Shown here piece after piece: positions 44,817 to 55,120 of a stretch of DNA of 64,000 nt (its first letter is position 1; the number at the start of each line of letters is the position of its first letter). The stretch spans positions 3,286,001-3,350,000 of the forward strand of contig NZ_AP022582.1 of assembly GCF_010731595.1 (NCBI RefSeq), given 5' to 3'. Source of the stretch: Mycobacterium seoulense (GTDB lineage Bacteria; Actinomycetota; Actinomycetes; Mycobacteriales; Mycobacteriaceae). Made by a program: the position numbers and the translations under genes. Below the pieces are notes generated by a model. It did no database searches. It worked only from the letters and a program-made list of their open reading frames with translations, and had not been told where the DNA came from.

Positions 44817-46292
44817 TTAGGGCAAGACGGTGTGCATCAGCATCACGTCGTACGCCGACCACAGCGACAGGTTGAAGTACAGGTCGCGCCCCGACGACCA
44901 CGGGTGGATCATCGGCGCGTAGATGCCACCCGGCATCGAGAACGACGACACCAGCGGTTGCTCCGGGCTCCACGGCCCCTGCGGGGTCGGGGCGGTGCGT
45001 GCCACCACGTCGTTGCTGCCGCCGTTGGTGTAAAGCACCAGATACTGCTTGAGGTAGTTGTTGTACTGGGCCGACATCTCGCCCACCGGCCCCGGGAAGA
45101 TCGGTGTGGCCGCACCCGGATTGTTCGGGACCCAGCGGCCGCCCTCGTCGCCGTTCCAGTACTGGTACTTGGTGAGGTCGGGCAGCTGACCCGGGGGCAC
45201 GCGCGACAGGAAGGCCGCGCCACCGCGTCCCGATGGGGTCCCGAACTGGTAGAGGTAACCGTCGTTGCCCTTCATGAACGCACCCATCTGGAAGTTCTCG
45301 TTGCCAGGAGTGAACCCGGCTCCCGGGATGGCGTCCGCTGAGGCGGTGCGGATCGAGGTGGGAAAGATCCCCCAGTTCTGGCCGTTGTCGTTGGACCGCG
45401 CGATCGCCGAGTAGTTCGTCGACCATTCGCCGTCGCGGCCCCACTGCCGGATGGACATGTAGCTCATGTACTGCGTCCGGCCGATCGCGATGCCGGCGGT
45501 GGGAATGATCCCGGTCTCGTGGGCAGCCTTGTGGATGGTGTTGACGACCTGCTTGGACAGGCTCGGCGCCCACACCGGTGAACCCGAGTACCGGTCGTTG
45601 GGGACGCCTTCGGCGATGTGGATGCCGTGCGACAGATCATGGTCCGAGCTGCGGAAGAGTGTGTTGTAGCGCCACTGCTGGCCCTTGACCTTGCAGTAGC
45701 CGAAGGTGTCACCGAAGGCCATCAGCACCTGGCGGTTCGCCGGATCCCCGTTGTCCCAGGCGATTCCGAGGTCGGTACCGGAGATGCTGAACCGCTGCAG
45801 AGTCTTGTTCGGGCCGTCGGGCCCGGTCACCCAGTCGACCAGCGACGTCGGCGCCCCCGCGATCGAGGGGGGCGGCGCCGGCGCGGGTTGCGGCGGCGGG
45901 ACCGGGGCCGCGTTCGGCTGCAACTGACCGGCGTTCGGCGGCTGTGCGAGGCCGGGGGCCGGCGGATTGGGACCGGGCGGTAACACCTCCGCCTGCGGCC
46001 TCATCGGGGCGACCTGCCGAGGGATCGCCGGCTTGAGGAACGACGAGATCAGCGGGCCCAGTTTGGGCAGCGGCGCCTGGTCGTTGGCGTGGCTGGGTCT
46101 GCGCCCGGTGGGTGGCTGGACGACCGGCTGGGGTGCGGGCATCGCCGGCGGCGCGGCGGGTGGGTCGACGTTCGCTTCCGGCGCGCCGCATGGGGTGGCA
46201 TTGGCCGACGGTGCGGGACCGACCACGTAGACGAGTCCGACAGCGGCCGCCGACGCCATCGATAGCGACACACTTCGAAGAATCGCCGACAT
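44817..46292 (-). CDS. DUF4185 secreted protein, endo-D-arabinanase-like
   Basis: A 491-residue secreted protein: a signal peptide (SVSLSMASAAAVGLVYVVGP, cleavage near ANA-TP), then a Pro/Ala-rich linker of about 110 residues, then a DUF4185 domain from about residue 150. The domain begins SLVDWVTGPDGPNKTLQRFS and contains ADTFGYCKVKGQQW-like sequence (MAFGDTFGYCK) and NTLFRSSDHDLSHGIHI. DUF4185 proteins have been described as endo-D-arabinanases acting on mycobacterial arabinogalactan/lipoarabinomannan, so cell-wall arabinan turnover is the best guess. ATG 46292 follows AAAGGTGT. Confidence 0.85.
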   Translation of the reverse strand: MSAILRSVSLSMASAAAVGLVYVVGPAPSANATPCGAPEANVDPPAAPPAMPAPQPVVQPPTGRRPSHANDQAPLPKLGPLISSFLKPAIPRQVAPMRPQAEVLPPGPNPPAPGLAQPPNAGQLQPNAAPVPPPQPAPAPPPSIAGAPTSLVDWVTGPDGPNKTLQRFSISGTDLGIAWDNGDPANRQVLMAFGDTFGYCKVKGQQWRYNTLFRSSDHDLSHGIHIAEGVPNDRYSGSPVWAPSLSKQVVNTIHKAAHETGIIPTAGIAIGRTQYMSYMSIRQWGRDGEWSTNYSAIARSNDNGQNWGIFPTSIRTASADAIPGAGFTPGNENFQMGAFMKGNDGYLYQFGTPSGRGGAAFLSRVPPGQLPDLTKYQYWNGDEGGRWVPNNPGAATPIFPGPVGEMSAQYNNYLKQYLVLYTNGGSNDVVARTAPTPQGPWSPEQPLVSSFSMPGGIYAPMIHPWSSGRDLYFNLSLWSAYDVMLMHTVLP

Positions 46293-46640
46293 GTAACACC
46301 TTTCGAGCGGCGGGACACCGCATTGACGTCCGCAGTTGGCTCATGTGACGATAGTGATCAGCGCGGCAGTTGTGACTAGTGATGCGACGATAGGTACGCA
46401 TCCGTGACCGTGTCGCAACGCAGCCCGCCCCCGGTCATCACCCGCCCGATCGCAGTGACCGCGCAGGCGCGTGCCTGACCGCCACGGAGCATCTCGCCGA
46501 ACACCGTGCGATGGGCCCCTGGGGCCAGGTACGCTCCCATCCGCCAGCACACCCGTCATCGCCGTCGGCTAGCGCTGCGGCCAACCCCGGCAAACACGGC
46601 CCGGCTGCCCGGGTGCGCGGCCCGCCAAGGAGGGCGACCG
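46293..46640. other. Intergenic stretch between divergent genes
   Basis: No supported gene. It contains the promoters of the DUF4185 gene (leftward) and the transporter (rightward). A longer in-frame start for the transporter at 46506 exists but lacks family similarity before 46641. Confidence 0.5.
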
Positions 46641-48044
46641 ATGACTGTGCGTAATGATCTGCGCGGCAAGCTGATCCAAAGCCCAGCGTATCTTCGCCGC
46701 GTGGTCGCCGCGTCCATGGCGGGCACGGTGGTGGAATGGTACGAATTCTTCCTCTACGGCACCGCCGCCACCCTGGTCTTCAGCAAAGTGTTCTTCCCCC
46801 GGGGCGGCAACGAGCTCGACGCGATCCTGGCCGCCTTCGTGACCTATGCGGTGGGCTTCGCCGCCCGCCCCCTCGGCGGCATCGTCTTCGGCCAGTTCGG
46901 CGACCGGTACGGCCGAAAAAAACTGCTGCAGCTCAGCCTGCTGCTGGTCGGCGTCTCCACGTTCGCGATGGGCTGCCTGCCCACCTTCGCCCAGATCGGC
47001 TACTGGGCCCCGGCGTTGCTGGTGGTGCTGCGCTTCCTGCAGGGCTTCGCCGTCGGCGGCGAGTGGGGCGGGGCGATCCTGCTGGTCGCCGAGCACAGCC
47101 CGAAGTCCCACCGCGGGTTCTGGGCCAGCTGGCCGCAGGCCGGCGTCCCCGGCGGGAACATGCTCGCCACCGTGGTGCTGCTGGTGCTCACCTCGACGCT
47201 CTCGGATGCGGCGTTCCTGGGCTGGGGCTGGCGCGTGGGGTTCTGGCTGTCCGCGGTCGTGGTCCTGATCGGTTACTACATCCGCACCAAGGTGACCGAC
47301 GCGCCGATCTTCTACGAAGCGCAGCGTCAGGACGACCGCATCAACGCCAGCCGCCTCGGAGTTATCGAGGTGCTAAAGCGCTATCCGCGTGGCGTTTTCA
47401 CCGCCATGGGCATGCGCCTCGGCGAGAACACCATGTACTACCTCGTCGTCACCTTCTCCATCACCTATCTGAAGGTCCACGTGCACGCCGACACCAAGAC
47501 GATCCTGTGGTGGCTGCTGGCCGCGCACGCCGTCCACTTCGCCGTCATCCCGCTGGCCGGCAGCCTCAGCGATCGATTGGGCAGGCGGCCAATCTATTTC
47601 ATCGGCGCGCTCTGCGCGTGCACCTGGGGCTTCTTCGCGTTCCCGATGATGAACAGCGGACGCAACGCCGTCATCATGTCGGCGATCGTCATCGGTCTGG
47701 TCTTTCACGGCCTGATGTACGCGGTCCAGCCGGCGGCCATGGCCGAGATGTTCCCCACCCGCATGCGGTATTCGGGGGTTTCCCTCGGTTACCAGGTCAC
47801 CTCGATCTTGGCCGGTTCGCTGGCGCCGATCATCGCGGTTCGCCTGCTCGAGACCTACCGGTCCGCGGTGCCCATCGCGTGGTACCTGGCCGCAACCGCC
47901 GCGGTGAGCGCCCTGGCCGTCCTCGCCGCCGCCGAGACCAAGGGCATCGACTTGGCCGCCCTCGACTCCGCCGACGCCCGCAGACAACGGACCGATGCGG
48001 CGCTCCGATCGGACGGCAGCGAGCTCGTCGAGGGCGCCATCTGA
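46641..48044 (+). CDS. MFS transporter, metabolite:H+ symporter (MHS) family
   Basis: A 467-residue 12-helix permease of the MHS group (relatives carry alpha-ketoglutarate, shikimate or proline with protons). Signatures: VVAASMAGTVVEWYEFFLYG at residue 19, the loop motif FGQFGDRYGRKKLL near 88, RFLQGFAVGGEWGGAILLVA near 133, and the repeated motif AGSLSDRLGRRPIYF near 305. ATG 46641 follows AAGGAGGG. The substrate cannot be told from sequence. Confidence 0.92.
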   Translation: MTVRNDLRGKLIQSPAYLRRVVAASMAGTVVEWYEFFLYGTAATLVFSKVFFPRGGNELDAILAAFVTYAVGFAARPLGGIVFGQFGDRYGRKKLLQLSLLLVGVSTFAMGCLPTFAQIGYWAPALLVVLRFLQGFAVGGEWGGAILLVAEHSPKSHRGFWASWPQAGVPGGNMLATVVLLVLTSTLSDAAFLGWGWRVGFWLSAVVVLIGYYIRTKVTDAPIFYEAQRQDDRINASRLGVIEVLKRYPRGVFTAMGMRLGENTMYYLVVTFSITYLKVHVHADTKTILWWLLAAHAVHFAVIPLAGSLSDRLGRRPIYFIGALCACTWGFFAFPMMNSGRNAVIMSAIVIGLVFHGLMYAVQPAAMAEMFPTRMRYSGVSLGYQVTSILAGSLAPIIAVRLLETYRSAVPIAWYLAATAAVSALAVLAAAETKGIDLAALDSADARRQRTDAALRSDGSELVEGAI

Positions 48045-48270
48045 ACCCGTGTGCGACGCCGTCACGCGTAACCCGCATGTTTGTCCGCCGCGGTACGGGG
48101 CAATGTTCCATGAGAGGCGCACGCGTCGGCCGGCCTTCGCGTTCGCCTAGGTCCCGTCGGTTCAGCCCGAGAGCCGACGGGGCCGCCCTCATTTTGCGGG
48201 CCCTCCTTAACCATGACCCGCTCGCGGATACGACCCAACGACGAGGCCGTCCAGGAGTAGCCTGCGGCGT

Positions 48271-49509
48271 ATGGATGGCTCAGCCGGCATCTGGATCCTG
48301 GGCGGCCGCCAAACCGATTTCGCCCGCAACCTCACCAGAGAGGGCCGCGACTTCGCCGCCCTGACCGCCGAGATCGTCGAGGCCACGCTGGCCTCGGCCA
48401 AGATCAACGCCGCCGACATCGAAGTGGTCCACGTGGCGAACGCCTTCGGTGAGATGTTCGCCCGCCAGGGTCACCTCGGGGCGATGCCCGCGACGGTCTG
48501 CCCCGATCTCTGGGACACCCCGGCCTCCCGGCACGAGGCCGCGTGCGCGTCGGGCAGCGTCGCCGCCCTGTCCGCGATGGCCGATCTGCGGTCCGGTGCC
48601 TATGACACCGCGCTGGTGGTGGGCATCGAGCTCGAGAAGACCGTGCCCGGTGACACCGCGGCGCAACACCTGGGAGCGGCAGCGTGGACGGGTCACGAGG
48701 GGGCCGACGCGCGGTACGTGTGGCCGTCGATGTTCGCCACGGTCGCCGACGAATACGACCGACGCTACGGCTTGGACGACGCACATCTGCGCGCCATTGC
48801 GCAGCTGAACTTCGCGAACGCCCGGCGTAACCCCAACGCTCAGACCCGGGCATGGACGGTCCCGGACCCCATCACGGACGACGACACCACCAACCCCGTC
48901 ACCGAGGGCCGGTTGCGGCGCTTTGACTGCAGCCAAATGACCGACGGTGCCGCAGGATTGGTGTTGGTCGGGGATGCCTATCTGCGCGATCACCCGGATG
49001 CGCGCCCGATCGGCCGCATCGAGGGTTGGGGGCACCGGACGGTGGGGCTGGGCCTGCGGCAGAAGCTGGACCGAGCCGCGGACGACCCCTACATCCTTCC
49101 GCACGTGCGGGCCGCGGTGCACGATGCGTTGCGGCGCGCCCGGCTGACGCTCGACCACGTCGACGGCTACGAGGTGCACGACTGTTTCACGCCCAGCGAG
49201 TACCTGGCCATCGACCACATCGGGTTGACCGGCCCCGGTGAGTCCTGGAAGGCCATCGAAAACGGCGAGATCGAGCTCGGCGGCCGGCTCCCCATCAATC
49301 CCAGCGGCGGCCTCATCGGCGGCGGCCACCCGGTCGGGGCCTCCGGCGTGCGCATGCTGCTCGACGCGGCCAAACAGGTCAGTGGCGCGGCCGGCGAGTA
49401 TCAGGTCGACGGGGCGAGGACGTTCGGCACCCTCAATTTCGGCGGCAGCACCGCCACCACCGTGAGTTTCGTTGTCGCCACGGCGGAAGGCGCGCGACAT
49501 GGACGTTGA
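48271..49509 (+). CDS. Thiolase-family acetyl-CoA acetyltransferase, Rv0914c-like
   Basis: A 412-residue thiolase of the SCP2/acetyltransferase type. The nucleophile is in RHEAACASGSVAALSAMADL near residue 90; the His is in LINPSGG, GGGHPVGASGVRM near 350; CFTPSEYLAIDHIGL near 310 is typical. It matches the position and kind of Rv0914c and marks the left end of the conserved block. Its stop overlaps the carotenoid oxygenase start by 11 bp, so the two are co-transcribed. Confidence 0.9.
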   Translation: MDGSAGIWILGGRQTDFARNLTREGRDFAALTAEIVEATLASAKINAADIEVVHVANAFGEMFARQGHLGAMPATVCPDLWDTPASRHEAACASGSVAALSAMADLRSGAYDTALVVGIELEKTVPGDTAAQHLGAAAWTGHEGADARYVWPSMFATVADEYDRRYGLDDAHLRAIAQLNFANARRNPNAQTRAWTVPDPITDDDTTNPVTEGRLRRFDCSQMTDGAAGLVLVGDAYLRDHPDARPIGRIEGWGHRTVGLGLRQKLDRAADDPYILPHVRAAVHDALRRARLTLDHVDGYEVHDCFTPSEYLAIDHIGLTGPGESWKAIENGEIELGGRLPINPSGGLIGGGHPVGASGVRMLLDAAKQVSGAAGEYQVDGARTFGTLNFGGSTATTVSFVVATAEGARHGR

Positions 49510-51026
49510 GCTCGTCGGCAAGTTCTTGTCCACACTGCCCGAAGACGACGACCACCCCTACCGCACCGGGCCGTGGCGTCCCCAGACCACCGAGTGGAAC
49601 ACCGACGACCTCACCGCCGTGGAAGGGCAGATCCCGCACGACCTGGATGGCATCTACCTGCGGAACACCGAAAATCCGCTGCACCCCGCCCTGAAGACGT
49701 ATCACCCCTTCGACGGCGACGGCATGCTGCACATCGTCGGATTCCGCGATGGAAAAGCCTTCTATCGCAACCGCTTTGTGCGCACCGACGGCTTCCTGGC
49801 GGAGAACGAGGCCGGTGAGCCACTCTGGCCGGGGCTGGCCGAGCCCGTGCAGTTGGCCAAGCGCAAGGACGGCTGGGGCGCTCGCACCCTGATGAAGGAC
49901 GCGTCGAGCACCGACGTCATCGTGCACCGGGGCGTCGCGCTGACCAGCTTCTACCAGTGCGGCGACCTCTACCGCGTCAATCCGTGGTCGGGTGAAACCC
50001 TGGGCAAGGAGACCTGGAACGGGCGCTTCCCCACCGAGTGGGGTGTGTCCGCGCACCCGAAGGTGGACAGCAGAACCGGTGAACTGCTGTTCTTCAATTA
50101 CAGCAAGCGCGACCCGTACATGCGCTACGGCGTGGTCGACGAGAACGGCGAGCTCGTCCACTACGTCGACATCCCCCTGCCCGGGCCGCGGCTGCCGCAC
50201 GACATGGCATTCACCGAGAACTATGTGATTCTCAACGACTTTCCGTTGTTCTGGGACCCCGTCCTGCTCGAGCAGGACGTGCACCTGCCGGGCTTTCACC
50301 CCGACCTGCCGTCGCGTTTCGCGGTCCTGCCCCGCCGCGGCGGAACCGGGGACATCCGATGGTTCGAGGCGGACCCCACGTTCGTGTTGCACTTCGTCAA
50401 CGCCTACGAGGACGGTGACGAGATCGTGCTCGACGGCTTCTTCGAGGGCGACCCTTCGCCGATTGACCACGGTGGCACCAAGTGGGACAAGCTGTTCCGG
50501 TTCCTGGCGCTGGATCGGCTGCAATCCCGGCTGCACCGGTGGCGTTTCAACCTGGCCACCGGCGCCGTGCGCGAGGAGCGGCTGTCGGAGTCGGTCACCG
50601 AGTTCGGGACCATCAACCCCGACTACGCCGCAAGCGACTACCGCTACGCCTATGCCGCCACGGGCAAACCGGGCTGGTTCCTTTTCGACGGGCTGGTCAA
50701 ACACGATCTGCGCACCGGTAGCCAACAGGAATTCTCCTTCGGCGACGGCGTCTACGGCAGCGAGACGGCGATGGCGCCGCGGCGCGGTGCCACCGGCGAG
50801 TGCCACCGGCGAGGACGACGGCTACCTGATCACCTTGACCACCGACATGAATACCGACGCCTCGTATTGCGTGGTTCTCGACGCCGCGCGCGTGGCCGAC
50901 GGCCCGGTATGCAGAATTCAACTGCCGGAGCGCATTTCCAGCGGCACCCATGCGACGTGGGCGCCCGGCGAGCAGCTCCGGCGCTGGGACACCGCGGAGT
51001 CGGCGGCGACCGCGGTCGGGCTGTGA
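49499..51026 (+). pseudogene. Carotenoid oxygenase (Rv0913c-like), frameshifted by a 13-bp duplication
   Basis: A retinal-pigment-epithelium-65/carotenoid-cleavage dioxygenase: IPHDLDGIYLRNTENP near residue 43, FDGDGMLHIVGFRDG near 75, iron-ligand His in EWGVSAHPKVD, RLPHDMAFTENY and FVLHFVNAYEDGDEIVLDGF. A tandem duplication at 50787-50812 shifts the frame after MAPRRGATGE. The original continuation EDDGYLITLTTDMNTDAS, then RISSGTHATWAPGE to TGA at 51024-51026, lies in the next frame and holds the fourth His. The shifted frame instead runs into the downstream glyoxalase-like gene. As read, the enzyme lacks one of four iron ligands. Confidence 0.88.
50787..50812 (+). repeat. Perfect 13-bp tandem duplication
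   Basis: GTGCCACCGGCGA at 50787-50799 is repeated without spacer at 50800-50812. Removing one copy restores the carotenoid oxygenase reading frame to its natural stop. Confidence 0.95.
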
Positions 51027-51508
51027 TGGACGTCCACAAGCCCCGCCGGACCACGCACTGGCCGATGCAGCTGGCGTCGATCGGCGGCATTCGCTTCGCG
51101 CGCCGGTCGTCGAACTTCCAAGAGGCGGTGCGGTTTTACCGCGAGCTGGTGGGGTTGCCGCTCTACGAGACGTTCGGCGACAGCTACGGCAGCAACGGCG
51201 CGATCTTCGGCCTGCCCAGCTGGAACCTGACCCTGGAGATCGTGGAATCCGTCGAGCCCGTCGCGGTGGACCCCCACGAACAGCTGTGCCTGTACTTCCC
51301 CGACCGGCAGGCGCAGCAGGCGGCGATCGTCCGCCTGCAAGCGGCGGGCATCGAACCGGTCGAACAGCATCCGTACTGGGAGGCGACGGGCGCGATCACC
51401 TACCGCGACCCCGACGGCCGCGAAATCGTGTTCGCCCCGTTCGTGTTCGGCGTCAACGAGCCCGCCGACAGCTCCGCGTCGGGGACACACGAGTTCCCGT
51501 CGCCGTAG
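51026..51508 (+). CDS. Glyoxalase/VOC-fold protein
   Basis: A 160-residue vicinal-oxygen-chelate protein. The segment SIGGIRFARRSSNFQEAVRF then YRELVGLPLYETFG is the usual first beta-alpha-beta unit; EQHPYWEATGAITYRDPDGR then EIVFAP is the metal-side C-terminal unit. ATG 51026 shares one base with the natural stop of the carotenoid oxygenase (TGATG). Because of the upstream duplication the same frame also reads continuously from 49499, giving a theoretical 670-residue fusion. Reaction unknown; dioxygenase or lyase possible. Confidence 0.85.
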   Translation: MDVHKPRRTTHWPMQLASIGGIRFARRSSNFQEAVRFYRELVGLPLYETFGDSYGSNGAIFGLPSWNLTLEIVESVEPVAVDPHEQLCLYFPDRQAQQAAIVRLQAAGIEPVEQHPYWEATGAITYRDPDGREIVFAPFVFGVNEPADSSASGTHEFPSP

Positions 51509-51513
51509 AGACC

Positions 51514-51948
51514 TCAGCGACCGGACCGACCGGAAGCCAGCGCCGCGACGACGGCGGCGATCGAACACACCACCGCACAGACCGCCGCGATCGCGGCGAC
51601 GTAGAGGCCGTATTGGGCCGACACCGGCGGATTGACGTTGAGCTTGTAGTACCACACCGTCAGGGCGACGATGAGCAAGGAAATCACCAGCGCCGCAACC
51701 GAAGCGAGCCGCACCGCCAGGCCGCGACCCACCATCGCCCCGGTCACCAGCAGCGCCGAGGACAACAGCACGATGAGCTGGCCGGCGCCGAACCCCCGCG
51801 GAAGTTCCAAGTTGCCGTGAGCGCCCCCGATGCCGCTGGCCCAGCCCCCGCCGTTGACCGCCGTCGTCAGCCAGGGCAGCCACGCGCTGGCCGAGATCAC
51901 CAGCGCGAAAAGCGCCACCAGCCAACCAGGGCGCAGCCGGCGAGTCAT
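51514..51948 (-). CDS. Small integral membrane protein, Rv0912-like
   Basis: A 144-residue protein with four hydrophobic segments: WLVALFALVISASAWLPWL near 9, LIVLLSSALLVTGAMVG near 58, VAALVISLLIVALTVWYY near 80 and YVAAIAAVCAVVCSIAAVVA near 115. It matches M. tuberculosis Rv0912 in position and type. Convergent with the glyoxalase-like gene (5 bp between stops). Function unknown. Confidence 0.8.
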   Translation of the reverse strand: MTRRLRPGWLVALFALVISASAWLPWLTTAVNGGGWASGIGGAHGNLELPRGFGAGQLIVLLSSALLVTGAMVGRGLAVRLASVAALVISLLIVALTVWYYKLNVNPPVSAQYGLYVAAIAAVCAVVCSIAAVVAALASGRSGR

Positions 51949-52012
51949 GTCAGCGAGATTAGCCGACCGGGGACCGGCCCCGTGGGCGTCACGCTAGCGT
52001 GGCGCTGCTCGG

Positions 52013-52486
52013 TCAGCGGTGGCCGCCGCCGGAACCGTTCATGCCGGGGTCGGGCCGAGTGAACACCGTGACGAAGTTCTGCAGCGACGTGTCGATGTCG
52101 CCGCGCAGCGCGGCGGCGACGATCATGCCGATCGGCCCGAACAGTGCCGGGCCACCGAGGTGGACGTCGAAGCTGACGACGGAGCCCTCCTCGGCGGGCT
52201 GAACTTTGGCCATGAGTTTGACCTTGACGCCACCGACGCCGTCGCCGTTGAGCGTCATGCCCTCCGGTGGCTTGTACCGAACGACCGTCCACCTGATCCG
52301 GTTGTACATGCCCTTGACTTCGACGATCGACTCCACGACCGTGCCCTTGTCGATGTCGTCGGGCAGTGTGCTGCGCCACACCCGGTGGATGGTCAGCCAG
52401 TCCTTGTACCGGGACAGGTCGGAGGCATGCTTCCAGGCCACCTCGGGTGGCAGCGGGACGTCGATGGATCCGGAGAGTTTCGCCAT
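52013..52486 (-). CDS. SRPBCC-family protein, Rv0910-like toxin
   Basis: A 157-residue START/SRPBCC-fold protein: MAKLSGSIDVPLPPEVAWKH, then HRVWRSTLPDDIDKGTVVES and PPEGMTLNGDGVGGVKVKL. Nearly every block is shared with M. tuberculosis Rv0910, annotated as the toxin of the Rv0909/Rv0910 toxin-antitoxin pair. It lies 4 bp downstream of the antitoxin gene. The toxin assignment comes from the family; an SRPBCC fold more often binds a hydrophobic ligand. Confidence 0.88.
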   Translation of the reverse strand: MAKLSGSIDVPLPPEVAWKHASDLSRYKDWLTIHRVWRSTLPDDIDKGTVVESIVEVKGMYNRIRWTVVRYKPPEGMTLNGDGVGGVKVKLMAKVQPAEEGSVVSFDVHLGGPALFGPIGMIVAAALRGDIDTSLQNFVTVFTRPDPGMNGSGGGHR

Positions 52487-52490
52487 GAGC

Positions 52491-52679
52491 TCAGTCCTGG
52501 TGGTCGCCTTGTGCCGCCGATTCGGCCGCCTTCTTGGCCTGTTCCTGCACTTTGTGGATGGTGTCGGAGTACTTGCCCTGCGTCTTGTCGTCGACGAATT
52601 CGCCGGCCTTGTCGATCGCCGTCTCGACCTTGTCGGCGTTCTGCGACAACAGTTCTTTGGCCTTGTCCAGGAATCCCAT
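52491..52679 (-). CDS. Rv0909-like antitoxin
   Basis: A 62-residue, highly charged helical protein: [20 protein letters not shown], then [20 protein letters not shown]. This matches Rv0909, the partner of Rv0910. ATG 52679 is preceded by GGAAAGGACGG. Antitoxin-first order with a 4-bp gap to the SRPBCC gene is the classic toxin-antitoxin arrangement. Confidence 0.85.
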   Translation of the reverse strand: MGFLDKAKELLSQNADKVETAIDKAGEFVDDKTQGKYSDTIHKVQEQAKKAAESAAQGDHQD

Positions 52680-52747
52680 GTACCCGTCCTTTCCCCGCCG
52701 AAATCCTACTTGCCCGGTGAAAGCCGGCCGGCGGGCGATCCGAGTGG

Positions 52748-55120
52748 TCAGCGCCACAACCGCGGGTGCACGCCCAGGATCCGGGCGCGGATCCACCACA
52801 TCGCCTCGACCGCGGCGGCACCCAGGACGCCGACCCCCACGGCGGCCGACGTCACCGCCACATTGGACGGGTCGAGCAAGAATGCCTTGCGGGCCAGCGG
52901 CAGGCTGAAGATCACCACGTAGGCCAGGCCGGACCCGGCGACCAGCGCGATCCGCCACCACTGGTAGGGGCGCGCGACCACCGCGAGCACCCACAGCGCC
53001 GTCATCAGCAGCGTGATCAGCGCCGCGGTGGACGCCTGCTCCTGTTGCTGGAACGTCGCGTGCCGGCCGTGGTAGGCCAGCAGGTAGGAGGCGAAGGTTG
53101 CGGTGCCGACGATCAGCCCGGAGGGCAGCGCCGAACTGAGCACCCGCCGCACGAAGCCGGGATTGGCGCGTTCGTTGTTGGGGGCGAGCGACAGGATGAA
53201 CGCCGGGATCCCGATGGTGAACCACGCGGCGATGGTGACGTGGATCGGCTGGAACGGGTACAGCAAGGGATCGGCCTTGAGCGGCTTGGCGAACAGGCAC
53301 TCGATGCCGACCAGCAGCGCCAGCAGCACCGAGTAGACGGTCTTGGTCAAGAACAGGTTGGCGACCCGCTCGATGTTGCCGATCACCCGACGGCCCTCGC
53401 CGACGACATACGGGAGGGTGGCAAACCTATTGTCCAGCAACACGATCTGCGCGACGGCTCGCGACGCCGGGCTGCCGGCGCCCATCGCCACACCGATGTC
53501 GGCATCTTTGAGCGCCAGCACGTCGTTGACGCCGTCGCCGGTCATCGCGACGGTGTGCCCGTGCGACTGCAGGGCGTGCACGATCGCCCGCTTCTGGTCC
53601 GGCCGCACCCGGCCGAAGGTCGTGTAGGTGTCCAGCGTGTCGGCCAGTTGCGTGGCGTCCGACGGCAGCCGGCGCGCGTCCATCGTCTCGCCGCGCAGCC
53701 CGAGCTTTCCGGCGACCGCGCCGACCGACACCGCGTTGTCGCCGGAGATCACCTTCACCGAAACACCTTGCTCGGCAAAGTAATCCAGCGTTTGCGCGGC
53801 GTCCGGGCGCACCCTCTGCTCGAGGACCACCAGCGCGACGGGTGTGACGCGGCCCGGCGCGCCCGGGTGGTCGACGGCCACGTCACCGGTGCCCACGAGC
53901 AGCACCCGCAACCCCTGCGCGCCGATCCGCTCGGCTTGTTCGGCAGCCGCCGACGCCGGCTCGAGCAGCACATCCGGCGCCCCGATCACCCAGTTGCCGC
54001 GCTCGCCGAAGGACACCCCGCTCCACTTGGTGGCCGACTTGAACGGCGCGGTCGCCGTGGCGATCCAGTCGGGTGGCCGTTGATAGGCCTCGGCGATCGC
54101 CTGCATGCTGGCGTTGGGTCGCGGGTCGGCGGCGGCCAACGCCGCCAACGCGTCGGTGACCGTGTGCTGCTGTGCCGCTTCGAGTTCCTCGACACGCGCG
54201 ACGCGCATGCCGTTTTCGGTCAGGGTGCCCGTCTTGTCCGCGCAGACCACGTCGACCCGGGCGAGCCCCTCGATGGCGGGCAGCTCCTGCACCAGGCATC
54301 GACGCTGGCCGAGCCGGATCACCCCGACGGCGAACGCGACCGACGTCAGCAGCACAAGGCCTTCGGGCACCATCGGCACCAGCGCACCCACCGTCCGCAG
54401 CACCGACTGCCGCCAGCCCACGTGGGTGGTGAACATTTGGGTGTAGATCGTCAGCAGACCGGCTGGCACCAGCAGGTAGGTGATGAACTGCAGGATCCGG
54501 TTGATGCCGTTGCGCAGTTCGGATTTGACCAGGGTGAACCTGCTGGCCTCCTCGGCGAGCCTGGCGGCGTAGGCCTGCGGCCCGACCTTCGTGGCGCGGT
54601 AGGCACCCGACCCGGCGACGACGAAGCTCCCCGACATCACCACATCGCCGGGGGCTTTGGCGACCGGGTCGGCCTCGCCGGTCAGCAGCGACTCGTCGAC
54701 CTCGAGACTCGTCTCCTCGACGATCTGACCGTCGACCACGACTTGGTCGCCCGGTCCCAGTTCGATGATGTCGTCGAGCACCACTTCGGCAGGCAACCGG
54801 GTTTGGGTCCCGGAATGCCTGCGCACCAACGGTTTCGCCTGCCCGACGATGGCCAACGCGTCCAGCGTCCGTTTGGCCCGGATCTCCTGGACCATGCCGA
54901 TGACGCTGTTGGCGACGATGAGCAGGCCGAACATCCCGTTGATCAGCGAGCCCGTCGCGAGCACGATCAGCAGCAACACCCCCAGGATCGCGTTGATCCG
55001 GGTGAAGACGTTGGCCCGCACGATGTCCGGGATGCTGCGGGTGGCGCGCTCCCGGACCGCGTTGCTCTTGCCTTCGGCGACCCGCTGCGCAACCTCGGCG
55101 TCGGTCAGTCCGGCGATCAT
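52748..55120 (-). CDS. ctpE: P-type cation ATPase CtpE
   Basis: A 790-residue P-type ATPase. A-domain motif [13 protein letters not shown] near 165; helix 4 [20 protein letters not shown] near 265; phosphorylation site [14 protein letters not shown] near 310; N-domain [11 protein letters not shown] near 385; P-domain hinge [20 protein letters not shown] near 545; then six C-terminal helices. Mycobacterial CtpE has been reported as a calcium transporter. ATG 55120 overlaps the stop of the upstream lipoprotein gene by 4 nt (ATGA), so a longer start is rejected. Same strand and order as Rv0907-Rv0908. Confidence 0.96.
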   Translation of the reverse strand: MIAGLTDAEVAQRVAEGKSNAVRERATRSIPDIVRANVFTRINAILGVLLLIVLATGSLINGMFGLLIVANSVIGMVQEIRAKRTLDALAIVGQAKPLVRRHSGTQTRLPAEVVLDDIIELGPGDQVVVDGQIVEETSLEVDESLLTGEADPVAKAPGDVVMSGSFVVAGSGAYRATKVGPQAYAARLAEEASRFTLVKSELRNGINRILQFITYLLVPAGLLTIYTQMFTTHVGWRQSVLRTVGALVPMVPEGLVLLTSVAFAVGVIRLGQRRCLVQELPAIEGLARVDVVCADKTGTLTENGMRVARVEELEAAQQHTVTDALAALAAADPRPNASMQAIAEAYQRPPDWIATATAPFKSATKWSGVSFGERGNWVIGAPDVLLEPASAAAEQAERIGAQGLRVLLVGTGDVAVDHPGAPGRVTPVALVVLEQRVRPDAAQTLDYFAEQGVSVKVISGDNAVSVGAVAGKLGLRGETMDARRLPSDATQLADTLDTYTTFGRVRPDQKRAIVHALQSHGHTVAMTGDGVNDVLALKDADIGVAMGAGSPASRAVAQIVLLDNRFATLPYVVGEGRRVIGNIERVANLFLTKTVYSVLLALLVGIECLFAKPLKADPLLYPFQPIHVTIAAWFTIGIPAFILSLAPNNERANPGFVRRVLSSALPSGLIVGTATFASYLLAYHGRHATFQQQEQASTAALITLLMTALWVLAVVARPYQWWRIALVAGSGLAYVVIFSLPLARKAFLLDPSNVAVTSAAVGVGVLGAAAVEAMWWIRARILGVHPRLWR

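Noticed and set aside
43998..45341. A 447-codon plus-strand frame
   Set aside because: It runs antisense to the DUF4185 gene and two small genes and has no family signature; the minus-strand genes explain the region better.
49433..50806. A 457-codon minus-strand frame opposite the carotenoid oxygenase
   Set aside because: Low-complexity Val/Glu/Gly/Arg composition typical of antisense frames in GC-rich genes.
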